Positions 1-11,190 of a stretch of 40,458 nucleotides of DNA are shown piece by piece. Positions within the stretch are counted from its first letter, which is position 1. Every line of letters begins with the position of its first letter. The position numbers and the translations under genes were made by a program. This DNA comes from an uncultured Prochlorococcus sp. (GTDB lineage Bacteria > Cyanobacteriota > Cyanobacteriia > PCC-6307 > Cyanobiaceae), in the NCBI GenBank assembly GCA_902626435.1, contig CACOFO010000007.1, positions 1-40,458 of the forward strand, given 5' to 3'. The notes below the pieces were generated by a model. The model was not told where the DNA came from and searched no databases. It saw nothing but the letters and a program-made list of their open reading frames with translations.

Positions 1-1219
<1,219 letters not shown>

Positions 1220-1246
1220 TTACTTTTAAAAAGTAAATGAATTGTA

Positions 1247-1684
1247 TCAACTTTCTCTGAGAACCATTTTTTCAGCTAGAGAAAATTCTTTTGTTAAACG
1301 CTCTTTAAGCTTATCTGGTAATGGTCTACTTGCAAAGTTTTTGTAATGGCCTGCCATAGCATTTAAAGCAGTTTGCATAGTAGTGAATGATTGAGTTTTG
1401 TTTACCATGCCTCTATTTCTGTATCTAGAAATGTAGTCAGTTATAAGAGTAAGCGCTTCAGTTCTAACTTCATCTTTATTTGGAGAATCTTTTGGAGTAT
1501 CAACAACTGTTTGTAATGTTTTAACTACTGAAATTGTATCTTTCGTATAGTCACCTGTCATTGAGGTTTTTGCGGCTATGGAGGGGGAATTGAATAATGT
1601 AAAAATAACTACCAAGGACAGTGCAAAAGATATGGCTCTGCTGAGATTTTTAAAAATTAATTCTGATGACCGTTTCAATAACAT
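1247..1684 (-). CDS. psb27: Photosystem II assembly protein Psb27
   Basis: 145 aa with N-terminal signal segment followed by Psb27-type helical domain (TGDYTKDTISVVKTLQ...YRNRG...FTTMQTALNAMAGHY). Confidence 0.9.
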   Translation of the reverse strand: MLLKRSSELIFKNLSRAISFALSLVVIFTLFNSPSIAAKTSMTGDYTKDTISVVKTLQTVVDTPKDSPNKDEVRTEALTLITDYISRYRNRGMVNKTQSFTTMQTALNAMAGHYKNFASRPLPDKLKERLTKEFSLAEKMVLRES

Positions 1685-1708
1685 AATTTGGCTCCAAAAA
1701 AATTAGCA

Positions 1709-3511
1709 TTATGAGATTTTATTGTACATTATTTCTGATTCGGAAATAAATTTTTCCAACAATTGATCGGCATTAATTTTAAATTTAGTATTTTTGGCTC
1801 TGCATATAAGTTCTACCTCTTTGTTAATAGAATCTCTACCAATAATTACTTGAAAAGGAATACCAATTAATTCTGCATCTTTAAATTTCACACCCGCCCT
1901 ATCATCCCTATCATCAAGAAGAACGTCAATTTTATAATTTTTGAAATTATTATATATTTTTTCAGTAAGATCTCTTTGAATAGAATCTTTTAAGTTTGTA
2001 GGGATTAATATAACTTCAAAAGGAGAGATCTGAATTGGCCAACAAATTCCCTTTTGGTCATGATTCTGTTCGATAGCAGCTTGGGCTATTCTTGTTACTC
2101 CGATTCCATAACAACCCATCCATAAATTTTTTAACTGACCATCCTTATCAGAAAATTTTGCATTTAATTTTGCACTATATTTTTGACCAAGTTGGAAAAT
2201 ATGTCCAATCTCTATACCCTTTTTTTCTTGAAGTTTCTCATTACCATCAATTTTAATTTTATCTCCTTCTTTAGCATTCCTAATATCCTCGATTAGATAA
2301 TCCTTTGAAGTAAAAGGAAAATCCTTAAAAAGTCTGTGAAAATTAACTCTATTCCCACCACTTATAAACTTTGAGAGATTACTTGCAGAATGATCAATTA
2401 TTCTTGTCCATTTTTTATCCCAATTAGAACTCGCTTTAATAGTTTCATTATTTATGTCTGGCCCGATAAAACCTAAGGGGAAATCAACTAAGTTTTTTTC
2501 GATTATGTTTTTGTCTTCAATTTTTTGAAGATTAAGGAGGATGGAACTATTAAGTTTATTTATTAAGTTAAAAAGTTTTACTTCATTAATGTGTTGATCG
2601 CCTCTTATGCATGCAAGAATGGGGATCTCCAATTTATCTTCGAACTGTGCAAGAAATACAACTACTTTAATGATCTGACTAGGGTCTAAACTATTATTTT
2701 CGCAAACTTCGAGGATTGTTTTTTGTCGAGGGGTTTCAAGCCACTCAGCAATATTCTCTTTTAGTGGAATAGGTTGAGAGGGTATAGAAACAGCTTTTTC
2801 AATATTTGCAGCATAAGAACCACTTTGAGTAAACAAAATGGAATCTTCCCCAGCATCAGCAGTGACCATAAATTCTTTAGATGAAGCACCGCCAATGGCT
2901 CCACTATCAGCTTCAACCCCTACTGTTTGCAGTCCGCAAGATTGAAAAATATTTTCATAAGCAATGCCCACTTTTTCATAGAAAGAAGCTAGATCTTTTT
3001 CTGAAGCATGGAAAGAATAACCATCCTTCATTATAAATTCTCTACTTCTCATTAATCCAAACCTAGGCCTTATTTCATCTCTAAATTTTGTCTGAATCTG
3101 GTAGAAACATTGAGGTAATTGCTTATAGGAGTTGATGGTCTCTGATGCAATACTCGTTATAACCTCTTCGTGAGTTGGAGCTAAACCAAATTCTTTCCCT
3201 TGTCTATCTTTTAGATTAAACATTATTCCTTCTCCGGCAGTATATCCTTCCCACCTTTCACTTTTTTTCCATAAATCTGCAGGATGAAGTTGGGGCAATA
3301 GTAATTTTGTGCAACCAATACTATTAAGTTCTCTCTCTATTATTGCTGATATTTTTTCAATAACTTTTAGCATTATTGGCATGTACGCATAAATACCACT
3401 GTTAACTCTGCGAATATACCCAGCTTTTAATAATAATTGATGTGAAATAATCTCAGCTTCAGAAGGTGTGTCACGAAGTGTCCCCAGAGGAAATGAGGTT
3501 GTCACGCGCAT
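1709..3511 (-). CDS. proS: Prolyl-tRNA synthetase
   Basis: 600 aa bacterial-type class II aaRS: LLLKAGYIRRVNSGIYAYMP, FGLAPTHEEV, RFGLMRSREFIMKDGYSFH, GCYGIGVTRIAQAAIEQ. Confidence 0.97.
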   Translation of the reverse strand: MRVTTSFPLGTLRDTPSEAEIISHQLLLKAGYIRRVNSGIYAYMPIMLKVIEKISAIIERELNSIGCTKLLLPQLHPADLWKKSERWEGYTAGEGIMFNLKDRQGKEFGLAPTHEEVITSIASETINSYKQLPQCFYQIQTKFRDEIRPRFGLMRSREFIMKDGYSFHASEKDLASFYEKVGIAYENIFQSCGLQTVGVEADSGAIGGASSKEFMVTADAGEDSILFTQSGSYAANIEKAVSIPSQPIPLKENIAEWLETPRQKTILEVCENNSLDPSQIIKVVVFLAQFEDKLEIPILACIRGDQHINEVKLFNLINKLNSSILLNLQKIEDKNIIEKNLVDFPLGFIGPDINNETIKASSNWDKKWTRIIDHSASNLSKFISGGNRVNFHRLFKDFPFTSKDYLIEDIRNAKEGDKIKIDGNEKLQEKKGIEIGHIFQLGQKYSAKLNAKFSDKDGQLKNLWMGCYGIGVTRIAQAAIEQNHDQKGICWPIQISPFEVILIPTNLKDSIQRDLTEKIYNNFKNYKIDVLLDDRDDRAGVKFKDAELIGIPFQVIIGRDSINKEVELICRAKNTKFKINADQLLEKFISESEIMYNKIS

Positions 3512-3685
3512 ACAAAAAAATCTTTAATAATATTTAATTTTATCAATTAAGATGAAAAAAAATTTTAAAGTGTCTTGAGTCCCTCAACGCGGCTAGTCTA
3601 TAAATATTCTTTCTGCTAACTTTTTCAGTAATGAAGTTCAACCTCTCTTGAAAATTCATTATTAGTAAAACATTTTCTTAGGTTT

Positions 3686-4036
3686 ATGGAAAATATAGAT
3701 TCAAATATTTCTAGCGAAGAGGAATTAGTTGGTATTGATGAAGTTCAAAAATTCCTAAACAGATCAAGAGCTTCAGTTTATAGGTATACAAATACTGATT
3801 TAAGAAATCTAAACCCTAGTTTTAATCCAAGAAAATTAAATCCCGAATTTAGAACTGATCAAAAAGATCCTTTAAAATTCCATCCTAATGAAGTAGCAAG
3901 ATTTGCAAAAGATATTTTAAGAATCAAGGAAGTTACTGTAGAGGTATTTAATACACCTTCATCTGCTGCTCAAAATATAATGATACAAATATTAGACGAA
4001 CTAAAATCTATTAGGTCTTTGCTAGAAAAAGAGTAA
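3686..4036 (+). CDS. Conserved hypothetical protein with putative helix-turn-helix
   Basis: 116 aa ORF; VGIDEVQKFLNRSRASVYRYTNTD resembles an excisionase/MerR-like HTH. Confidence 0.7.
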   Translation: MENIDSNISSEEELVGIDEVQKFLNRSRASVYRYTNTDLRNLNPSFNPRKLNPEFRTDQKDPLKFHPNEVARFAKDILRIKEVTVEVFNTPSSAAQNIMIQILDELKSIRSLLEKE

Positions 4037-4132
4037 TTTAAAAGTTACTAAAGAATGTTTTGATTTATTGACATTTTGAATGTAGGATAGTGATGTTCAA
4101 TTATCTCCTTAACCTTTACCAATTAAGAGTTC

Positions 4133-4387
4133 TTGAGTTATACGAAATCAAAGCACTTTATAAAAAGTCAATTAAGCGAAGAATCCCCAATTTGTTCTGC
4201 TCAAAATGATTTTGAAATAGAGGATGATGACCCCTTAAGTATAAGGAGTTTATCGATAACTTTTTTAGGTATTATTTTAGCCTTTTTGACATTTTTATTA
4301 CCTTCAATAAGTATTTTAATTGGTAGACCTTTATCTCAGGGGAAAGAGATAATTCATAATCAAGATTTTAAAAAAGATGGACCTTAG
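4133..4387 (+). CDS. Small hypothetical membrane protein (TTG start)
   Basis: 84 aa; one hydrophobic stretch (ITFLGIILAFLTFLLPSISILI); overlaps the ppa start by 11 nt on the same strand. Confidence 0.6.
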   Translation: MSYTKSKHFIKSQLSEESPICSAQNDFEIEDDDPLSIRSLSITFLGIILAFLTFLLPSISILIGRPLSQGKEIIHNQDFKKDGP

Positions 4388-4931
4388 TTCAATACCTCCA
4401 TCTCCAATGAAGGGAATAGTAAATATCATTGTTGAAATACCTGCTGGGAGTAGGAATAAATACGAATATTGCTCTGATGCGGGGATAATGGCACTAGACA
4501 GAGTATTACATTCTTCCGTGAGGTACCCTTTTGATTATGGTTTTATCCCAAATACCCTTGCTGATGATGGAGCTCCTCTAGATGCAATGGTAATAATGGA
4601 TGAGCCTACTTTTGCTGGTTGTCTTATAAAGGCTAGACCTATTGGAGTTCTAGATATGCATGATTGTGGCGCATATGATGGGAAGCTTTTATGTGTGCCT
4701 ATGGCTAATCCTAGACAGGCTAATATAGTAAGTATTAATCAAATTGCTCCTAATCAGCTTGAGGATGTAGCTGAATTTTTTAGAACAAGTAAAGGACTTG
4801 ATGGAAGAACAGTTCAAATTGATGGTTGGAGGGATTTTGATGTTGTTGAAAATTTGTTGAAAAGTTGTAAACCCCTTAAGAAGAAAAACTTTAAAGTGCT
4901 TAAGAAATCACACGTTAGTAAAGTAAATTGA
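4377..4931 (+). CDS. ppa: Inorganic pyrophosphatase
   Basis: Family I PPase motifs: EIPAGSRNKYEYCSDAG, YPFDYGFIPNTLADDGAPLDAMV. Confidence 0.95.
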   Translation: MDLSSIPPSPMKGIVNIIVEIPAGSRNKYEYCSDAGIMALDRVLHSSVRYPFDYGFIPNTLADDGAPLDAMVIMDEPTFAGCLIKARPIGVLDMHDCGAYDGKLLCVPMANPRQANIVSINQIAPNQLEDVAEFFRTSKGLDGRTVQIDGWRDFDVVENLLKSCKPLKKKNFKVLKKSHVSKVN

Positions 4932-5284
4932 AGAAAATAATTTTTTATAGTTATTTAAAATGCACTACTTGCCGAAAAGCTTTAAAGTGGCTTCAAAATA
5001 AAGATCTCAAGTATCAATTAATTGATATTGTAAAAGAACCACCACTGGTTAATTATTTAAATCTAGCTTTGGATCAATACTCTGAAGATAAGAAAATGAT
5101 TTTTAATACAAGAGGTAAAGCCTTCAAAGCCTTTAACCTTGATATTTATGGTTTGTCAAGGGAAGAGATTATTCAACATCTTTTAAGTGATGGCAAATTA
5201 ATAAAAAGACCATTTTTGATTTACAAAGAAAAAAAAGTAATATTAGGGTTTAACGAAATTGAATATGCAAAACAATTTACATAA
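4928..5284 (+). CDS. ArsC/Spx-family thioredoxin-fold protein
   Basis: YSYLKCTTCRKALKWLQ (CxxC) and later RPFLIY; overlaps the ppa stop by 4 nt. Confidence 0.85.
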   Translation: MKKIIFYSYLKCTTCRKALKWLQNKDLKYQLIDIVKEPPLVNYLNLALDQYSEDKKMIFNTRGKAFKAFNLDIYGLSREEIIQHLLSDGKLIKRPFLIYKEKKVILGFNEIEYAKQFT

Positions 5285-5314
5285 GGTTAAAAAAATCAAG
5301 ACTTTGTTAATTTT

Positions 5315-5974
5315 ATGAATGCTTCTCTTAAAAGTTTTTTAAAAGAATGGGGTCTACTAATTCTTTTAACTTTTTTTGTTTCGTCTTGTAGATCTTTTTT
5401 CGCAGAACCTCGATATATCCCTTCTGGTTCTATGCTCCCCGAATTACAAATAAACGATAGATTAATTATTGAAAAATTATCTCTGAGGAACTCATTACCA
5501 AAAAGAGGAGATATCGTCGTTTTTAAATCTCCTTATGCATTTGACGAAAAACTCGTTGCATCTAGATCTAAGCCCTTACCAAAAAAAAGATATTGTTTTT
5601 TTATGAGCGTTCCTCCCATGTCTTTTATCCCTGGTTTGAGGGATCAAGCTTGCGATGCATACATTAAGAGAATAGTGGCACTTCCAGGAGAAATTGTAAG
5701 TGTAAACAATAAAGGGGAAGTAATAATAAATAACAAGTTAATTTCTGAACCTTATGTTTCTTATAATTGCACATTATCCCTTTTTAATAATTGTGGTGAA
5801 TTTGAAAATATAAAAGTTCCAAAAGATCATTTTTTGGTTTTAGGGGATAACAGGTCAAATAGCTGGGATGGAAGATATTGGCCTGGCAGTAAATTTCTTA
5901 ATAAAAAGGAGATAATTGGAAAAGCATATTTAAGATTTTGGCCTCTTAATAAAGTTGGCTTTTTCAATAAATAA
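5315..5974 (+). CDS. lepB: Signal peptidase I
   Basis: PRYIPSGSMLPELQ (catalytic Ser), YIKRIVALPGE (catalytic Lys), VLGDNRSNSWDGRYWP. Confidence 0.95.
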   Translation: MNASLKSFLKEWGLLILLTFFVSSCRSFFAEPRYIPSGSMLPELQINDRLIIEKLSLRNSLPKRGDIVVFKSPYAFDEKLVASRSKPLPKKRYCFFMSVPPMSFIPGLRDQACDAYIKRIVALPGEIVSVNNKGEVIINNKLISEPYVSYNCTLSLFNNCGEFENIKVPKDHFLVLGDNRSNSWDGRYWPGSKFLNKKEIIGKAYLRFWPLNKVGFFNK

Positions 5975-6030
5975 AGCCTTACTTATGACTTAGACTTAAC
6001 CAAATAAACATTTTAAAGAGTATTTTTATT

Positions 6031-7359
6031 TTAAAGTGCTCCTGAAGCAGTCGAATCAATTATCCCCCCTATATGTGTGGTTATATTAAGAGCACTAATT
6101 ACTGGGGTTTTTTTGGGATCGTTGAAGAGGTCAATTATAGTTATACCTCCATTACCTTGTTTAATCATCCAAATATTTGAATAACTAATTCCAAGGATAT
6201 TACAAATAAGAGTTTTATTGACTGCATCATGAGCCACTAGAAGTGTTAGATCTTTATCTTTTTGAGCCAAACAAATTTTGTCAAAAGCTTCTGTAGACCT
6301 TTTCGATACATCTTTTATAGATTCGCCATTGGGCATTATTACTTCTTCAGGCTTATCATGCCAATTTCTTAGTAAAATAGGCCACTCTTCTCTGATTTCT
6401 GCTTCTAGTTTACCCTCCCATAACCCGTGGCTAATTTCTACAAGTGAATCTATTTTTGCTATTTCTAAATCTTTGTTATTTTGAAGAATTATTTGTGCAG
6501 TCTCGTAAGGCCTATGCATTGAACTTGAAAATGCCTTATTGAAAGAAATATTTCTTAAATATTCAAAAGTCTTTCTCGCTTGATCTTTACCGTTGTCGTT
6601 TAAAGGAATATTAATTTGGCCTTGAAATCTACCTTCTTTGTTCCAGTTTGTTTCACCATGCCTTATTAGAAATATTCTTGAATCTCCAATTTGACTAGGA
6701 ATATTTTTATTAAGATGAGACGTTTGATTTAAACATTCAATTTGTGCTTTGAAAGAATTACTATGGCTTGAAATATTGAGAATTGAGAAAGAAGCATTTT
6801 CTAATCTTATTTTTCTAAAACCTTGCTTAGGCCTGCCTAATAACAAGAGGATTAAACATCTAAGAATCGCATTATGTCCAACTACTAAAATATTTACATC
6901 ATCTTCGTTTAAATAGATTTTCAAAATATCTTCTATGAAATTACTTGCTTGATCAAATAGCTCTTGAATTGGTTTATACGTTTTATCATTACTTCTTTTT
7001 AAAATTAGATTTTCTGGATCATTTTTCCAAATAGGGTAAATTTCTGGGAATTTGTTTTTTATTTCATCAATTTTTAGACCAGACCATTCACTAAGGTCTA
7101 CTTCTAACAAATTCTTATCAAATATGATACCTTCTTCTTTATTGAAGATCTGTTTGATTGTTTTAGCAGTCTCTGCAGCTCTCACAAGAGGGGATGAATA
7201 GATTTTATCGAAGTTTATTTTTGATAATGCTTTTCCTGCTTTACGGGCTTGATCATATCCTTCATCAGTTAACAATGAATCATCTGTTCTACCTTGAATC
7301 AATCCTTTTGCATTAAAGCTGCTTAGTCCATGCCTAACCAAAACTAATCGTATAGTCAT
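6031..7359 (-). CDS. Tandem histidine phosphatase / phosphoglycerate mutase-like protein (two domains)
   Basis: 442 aa with two RHG motifs (LVLVRHGLSSFN; IFLIRHGETNWN) and two second-His motifs (LVVGHNAILRCL; LLVAHDAVNKTL). Confidence 0.88.
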   Translation of the reverse strand: MTIRLVLVRHGLSSFNAKGLIQGRTDDSLLTDEGYDQARKAGKALSKINFDKIYSSPLVRAAETAKTIKQIFNKEEGIIFDKNLLEVDLSEWSGLKIDEIKNKFPEIYPIWKNDPENLILKRSNDKTYKPIQELFDQASNFIEDILKIYLNEDDVNILVVGHNAILRCLILLLLGRPKQGFRKIRLENASFSILNISSHSNSFKAQIECLNQTSHLNKNIPSQIGDSRIFLIRHGETNWNKEGRFQGQINIPLNDNGKDQARKTFEYLRNISFNKAFSSSMHRPYETAQIILQNNKDLEIAKIDSLVEISHGLWEGKLEAEIREEWPILLRNWHDKPEEVIMPNGESIKDVSKRSTEAFDKICLAQKDKDLTLLVAHDAVNKTLICNILGISYSNIWMIKQGNGGITIIDLFNDPKKTPVISALNITTHIGGIIDSTASGAL

Positions 7360-7475
7360 TATATAAATTAAAAAGTTATGATATTTTAATCATCTCATGG
7401 CGTGATAAAAATAGGTATATCAATATTAGAAATTTCAATGATAACTATATCTAGTTTTCAACTTTATAATAAATT

Positions 7476-8837
7476 ATGATCTTTAAAAATATTTCTAGAA
7501 CAAAACTTTCTTTAGCTTTAATTTCTCTTGTCATAACATTTTTTGTATGGCAACAAGGCTTAAGAGATAGTTTAAATAGACCATCTGTTTCATTTGATAT
7601 AAGTCAAAAAGAACTTGAAATTACTGAATTGGCGCTCAAGTCAATGCCAACAAATCTAAAAAAATTTTTTATTATAAATGATCCTGTTGATCAAATAAAT
7701 AAATCACTCTCTCAAGTCTTATTTGATGAACTAACAGAAAGAAATAAATTAATTTGGATAATTTCTTCAGAGTCAAATGAATCTATTATCGATAAAAATA
7801 TATCGAATGAGTTTGAAAATAAAAACTATAACTTAGTTATTGATGAGATAGAAAAAAAATCTAATAATAGTTCTTATAAACCAAATACTAATAAGTTTAA
7901 TTTATTTATAGATGATAGATTTTTATATCACCTATTAAGCAAGAAATTTGATTTTGATGATAGTTCATTAATAACAAAATCATTTTCAAGCAAAATGTTT
8001 TTAAAAATATTAGCCATTCGATTAATACCACTGTTGACAATACTAATTGGCACAATTCTGGCTTTAAAAAAATTATCGAAAACTATATCTTTGAAAAAAT
8101 TTGGGTGGAAAGAGATTAAAAGCTTAGACTTAGAATTAATAGATATGGTTATATTAATCGCAGGTGGATTTGTTGTCCTAGGAGAGGTTATTTCACCTTT
8201 GTTTTCAATAACTTTGGTTGAAATTTTTTCTAAAAATATCTCGACTGAGTTGTCTCAATCTCTGAAAATATTTTTTGGATATCTTTTTATGGCAATCCCA
8301 CCATTATTTATAGTCTTTTATCAAATTAAATCCGTTAATGGTGAATTTAGTTTGAAGAAAGATTATTTTCAGTTCAATTTTTTGCCAGTCAAAGATGCAG
8401 TTCTTAAGGGAGTTGAGGGTTGGTTAACAATAGTTCCTTTTGTCTTATTGGTTTCTCTTATTATGAATAATCTGATTGATAATCAGAATGGTAGTAACCC
8501 TTTGCTGGAGATTGTTCTTAATAATAATAACTACTTATCATTTATTCTTTTATTTCTTACAACAACACTTTTAGCCCCTCTATTTGAGGAGATTATATTT
8601 CGTGGAATTTTATTACCAACTCTATCAAGAGATTTTGGAATAATTTTAGGCATCATAGTTTCAGCTTTTATATTTGCTTTGGCTCATTTAAGTTTAGGAG
8701 AAATGCCTCCCTTATTTGTTTTAGGAATGGGACTAGGAATCACAAGAATTGCTTCAGGGAGTTTGCTCTCTTCTGTGATTATGCATTCTCTATGGAATGG
8801 GTTGACCTTCTTAAATTTGTTCTTATTGAGGACATAA
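7476..8837 (+). CDS. CPBP/CAAX-family intramembrane metalloprotease
   Basis: 453 aa polytopic; LFEEIIFRGILLPTL, FALAHLSLG and IMHSLWNGLTF match the CPBP family motifs. Confidence 0.88.
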   Translation: MIFKNISRTKLSLALISLVITFFVWQQGLRDSLNRPSVSFDISQKELEITELALKSMPTNLKKFFIINDPVDQINKSLSQVLFDELTERNKLIWIISSESNESIIDKNISNEFENKNYNLVIDEIEKKSNNSSYKPNTNKFNLFIDDRFLYHLLSKKFDFDDSSLITKSFSSKMFLKILAIRLIPLLTILIGTILALKKLSKTISLKKFGWKEIKSLDLELIDMVILIAGGFVVLGEVISPLFSITLVEIFSKNISTELSQSLKIFFGYLFMAIPPLFIVFYQIKSVNGEFSLKKDYFQFNFLPVKDAVLKGVEGWLTIVPFVLLVSLIMNNLIDNQNGSNPLLEIVLNNNNYLSFILLFLTTTLLAPLFEEIIFRGILLPTLSRDFGIILGIIVSAFIFALAHLSLGEMPPLFVLGMGLGITRIASGSLLSSVIMHSLWNGLTFLNLFLLRT

Positions 8838-8920
8838 AAAATTTAATTTTATTACTTGCGAATCAAACCAAAAGATGTTTATTTAATTAATAACACTTCT
8901 TTTATTCAAAAAAATAGTAG

Positions 8921-9349
8921 ATGAAACCTTATGGTAAACATTCTTATTTTAAAAAAAAAGTTTTAAAAGAAAGTCAAAAAAATTTAGAAAAAATATCTAA
9001 ACAAAATATCCAATTAATACATCAAATATTTAATACTATTAATATCTCTCTTTTAGTTTTAATTTCTACCCTATTTTTCTTATCTTTGAATAGCCAAAGG
9101 AAGTGGTCGAATACATATAAAAATTTATCAAAAACAAAATTGATGAATATTAATCTAGTTGATTATATTTCTAAAACAGAAGAGTTTTATATTAGGGAAC
9201 TTGAATCTCTAAATACTTATAGAAACACTAAACCTAAAGATTTAATCTATTTGAATAGGATTGTAGAAAAAAAAGAAAGTTTTTTTAAGAAAAAATTTAG
9301 AAACTTTATTGAAGGTTTCTTTGACAGCAAATATCAAAGAGGATATTGA
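8921..9349 (+). CDS. Hypothetical bitopic membrane protein immediately upstream of ftsI (FtsL candidate by position and topology)
   Basis: 142 aa: basic N-terminus, single TM (INISLLVLISTLFFLSL), charged C-terminal region; its TGA overlaps the ftsI ATG by 1 nt (TGATG). Confidence 0.75.
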   Translation: MKPYGKHSYFKKKVLKESQKNLEKISKQNIQLIHQIFNTINISLLVLISTLFFLSLNSQRKWSNTYKNLSKTKLMNINLVDYISKTEEFYIRELESLNTYRNTKPKDLIYLNRIVEKKESFFKKKFRNFIEGFFDSKYQRGY

Positions 9350-11100
9350 TGAAAAAATATAAAAAAATTGTTCATATAGTACCTCTTGATCAAAGGAGAT
9401 TTAAAGTGCTCTATATTTTTAGTTTGTTTCTTATAGTTTCTTTGTTTGGGAGGTTAGTTAAATTACAGGTTTTTAATGCCTCAGATTTGCAGAGGGAAGC
9501 AAGGTTAATACAATCTTCTAAAACTACTTCTTTAAAAAAAAGGAGATCAATTGTTGATAGAAATAATAGACTAATTGCTTACGATAAATCACTTTATAAA
9601 TTATGGGCTCATCCAAAATATTTTAATTTTCCAGGCGATTCAATTAATAGAGTTCGCAGTATTGAAGAAGTTGTAAAAATATTATCACCTGTTTTGGATA
9701 TAAAAGATGAAATACTTTTGGAAAAATTCAAAAATAAAATTAGCGGCATAAAGCTGTTGGATAAAATTCCTGAAGAAAAGGCAGAAGAGATTAAAAACCT
9801 TCAAATAAGTGGTCTTGATTTGTTTAAATATTCTCAAAGATATTATCCACAAAGGGAGATTTATTCTAATCTTATTGGTTTTGTTAATGATGATAATGAA
9901 GGTTCAGCAGGTTTAGAGCTTCATTTAGAAAATCAGATTAAATTTTTTAAAAAAAGTAATTTTATAAAAAGAGGAGGAGATGGAACCCCTCTACCTGATA
10001 ATTCATCTCCGGGTGATTTTATTTCTGATTACAAGAGTTTAGACTTAACTCTAGATACAAAATTACAGAAAGCGTCATTCAATGCATTATCAAAGCAAGT
10101 AAGCGAATGGGAAGCTAAGAAGGGAGTTGCAATAGTTATGGATGTCAATAATGGAGAGATTCTTTCCTTGGTTACAGTACCTTCGTATGATCCGAATAAA
10201 TTTTGGAAGTATGATTCTGAACTTTTTAAGGGTTGGTATTCTCAAGATTTATTTGAGCCCGGTTCAACTTTTAAACCTATTAATCTTGCCTTGGCATTAG
10301 AAGAAAAAGTAATTCAGAAAGATGGTTTAGTTGAAGATATTGGAAAGATTAATGTTGGAGGATGGACACTTTCTAATTGGAATAAAAAAGGTAATGGATA
10401 TATTGATTATCCAAAAGTATTGCAGGTTTCAAGTAATGTTGGGATGGTAAAAATAATGCAAAATTTAGACCCCACAATTTATTGGGATTGGCTGAAAAGT
10501 TTAGGTATAAATCAAAATATAGAGACTGACTTATATGAATCAACTGCAGGCCAACTAAAGAGAAAAGATTTATTTGTGAATCAACCAATTGAGTCTGCAG
10601 TGGCATCTTTTGGTAAAGGATTCGCAATCTCGCCACTTAAATTGGTTCAATTACACGCAGCCTTAGCAAATGGAGGTTTTGAAGTAACTCCCCACGTAAC
10701 TACAACTTTCAAAGAACGAGTTAATAAAAATTCCAAAAAACAATTTTTTTCACATGAAGTTTCTAAAACTGTTCTTGAATGGATGGAGACTGTGGTTGAT
10801 AAAGGTAGTGGATCTGGAGTTAAAATTGAGGGTTATAGAATAGCTGGAAAAACAGGTACTTCTCAAAAAGCTTTCAATGGTACATACACAACCAAAAAAG
10901 TTTGTAGTTTTGTCGCGACCTTACCAGTTAACGATCCAAAATATGTTGTCCTTGTGGTTGTTGATGAGCCATCTAAACCATACGCCTATGGTTCGACTGT
11001 TGCAGTACCAGTTGCTAAAGAAATCATCGAAAGCCTTATAGTAATTGAAAAAATACCTCCTAAGTCCAAAGATCAAGGAATGATTGTTAAAAAACCCTAA
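9346..11100 (+). CDS. ftsI: Peptidoglycan transpeptidase FtsI / PBP3 (ATG at 9349)
   Basis: One N-terminal TM, then FEPGSTFKP (SxxK), SSN (SSNVGM) and KTGTS motifs. Confidence 0.93.
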   Translation: MMKKYKKIVHIVPLDQRRFKVLYIFSLFLIVSLFGRLVKLQVFNASDLQREARLIQSSKTTSLKKRRSIVDRNNRLIAYDKSLYKLWAHPKYFNFPGDSINRVRSIEEVVKILSPVLDIKDEILLEKFKNKISGIKLLDKIPEEKAEEIKNLQISGLDLFKYSQRYYPQREIYSNLIGFVNDDNEGSAGLELHLENQIKFFKKSNFIKRGGDGTPLPDNSSPGDFISDYKSLDLTLDTKLQKASFNALSKQVSEWEAKKGVAIVMDVNNGEILSLVTVPSYDPNKFWKYDSELFKGWYSQDLFEPGSTFKPINLALALEEKVIQKDGLVEDIGKINVGGWTLSNWNKKGNGYIDYPKVLQVSSNVGMVKIMQNLDPTIYWDWLKSLGINQNIETDLYESTAGQLKRKDLFVNQPIESAVASFGKGFAISPLKLVQLHAALANGGFEVTPHVTTTFKERVNKNSKKQFFSHEVSKTVLEWMETVVDKGSGSGVKIEGYRIAGKTGTSQKAFNGTYTTKKVCSFVATLPVNDPKYVVLVVVDEPSKPYAYGSTVAVPVAKEIIESLIVIEKIPPKSKDQGMIVKKP

Positions 11101-11190
11101 AATTTTCCAACTTTATAAATATTTACTTCATTATTTCATGATTTCATTAGGAATTAAAGCTAGTTTATATATGTACACGATCATCTGGAT

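Noticed and set aside
6278-6484. ORF on + strand inside the phosphatase gene
   Set aside because: Antisense to a well-supported CDS, no recognisable domain; a by-product of frame openness.
10373-10636. 87-aa minus-strand ORF inside ftsI
   Set aside because: Antisense to conserved FtsI coding sequence, no independent support.
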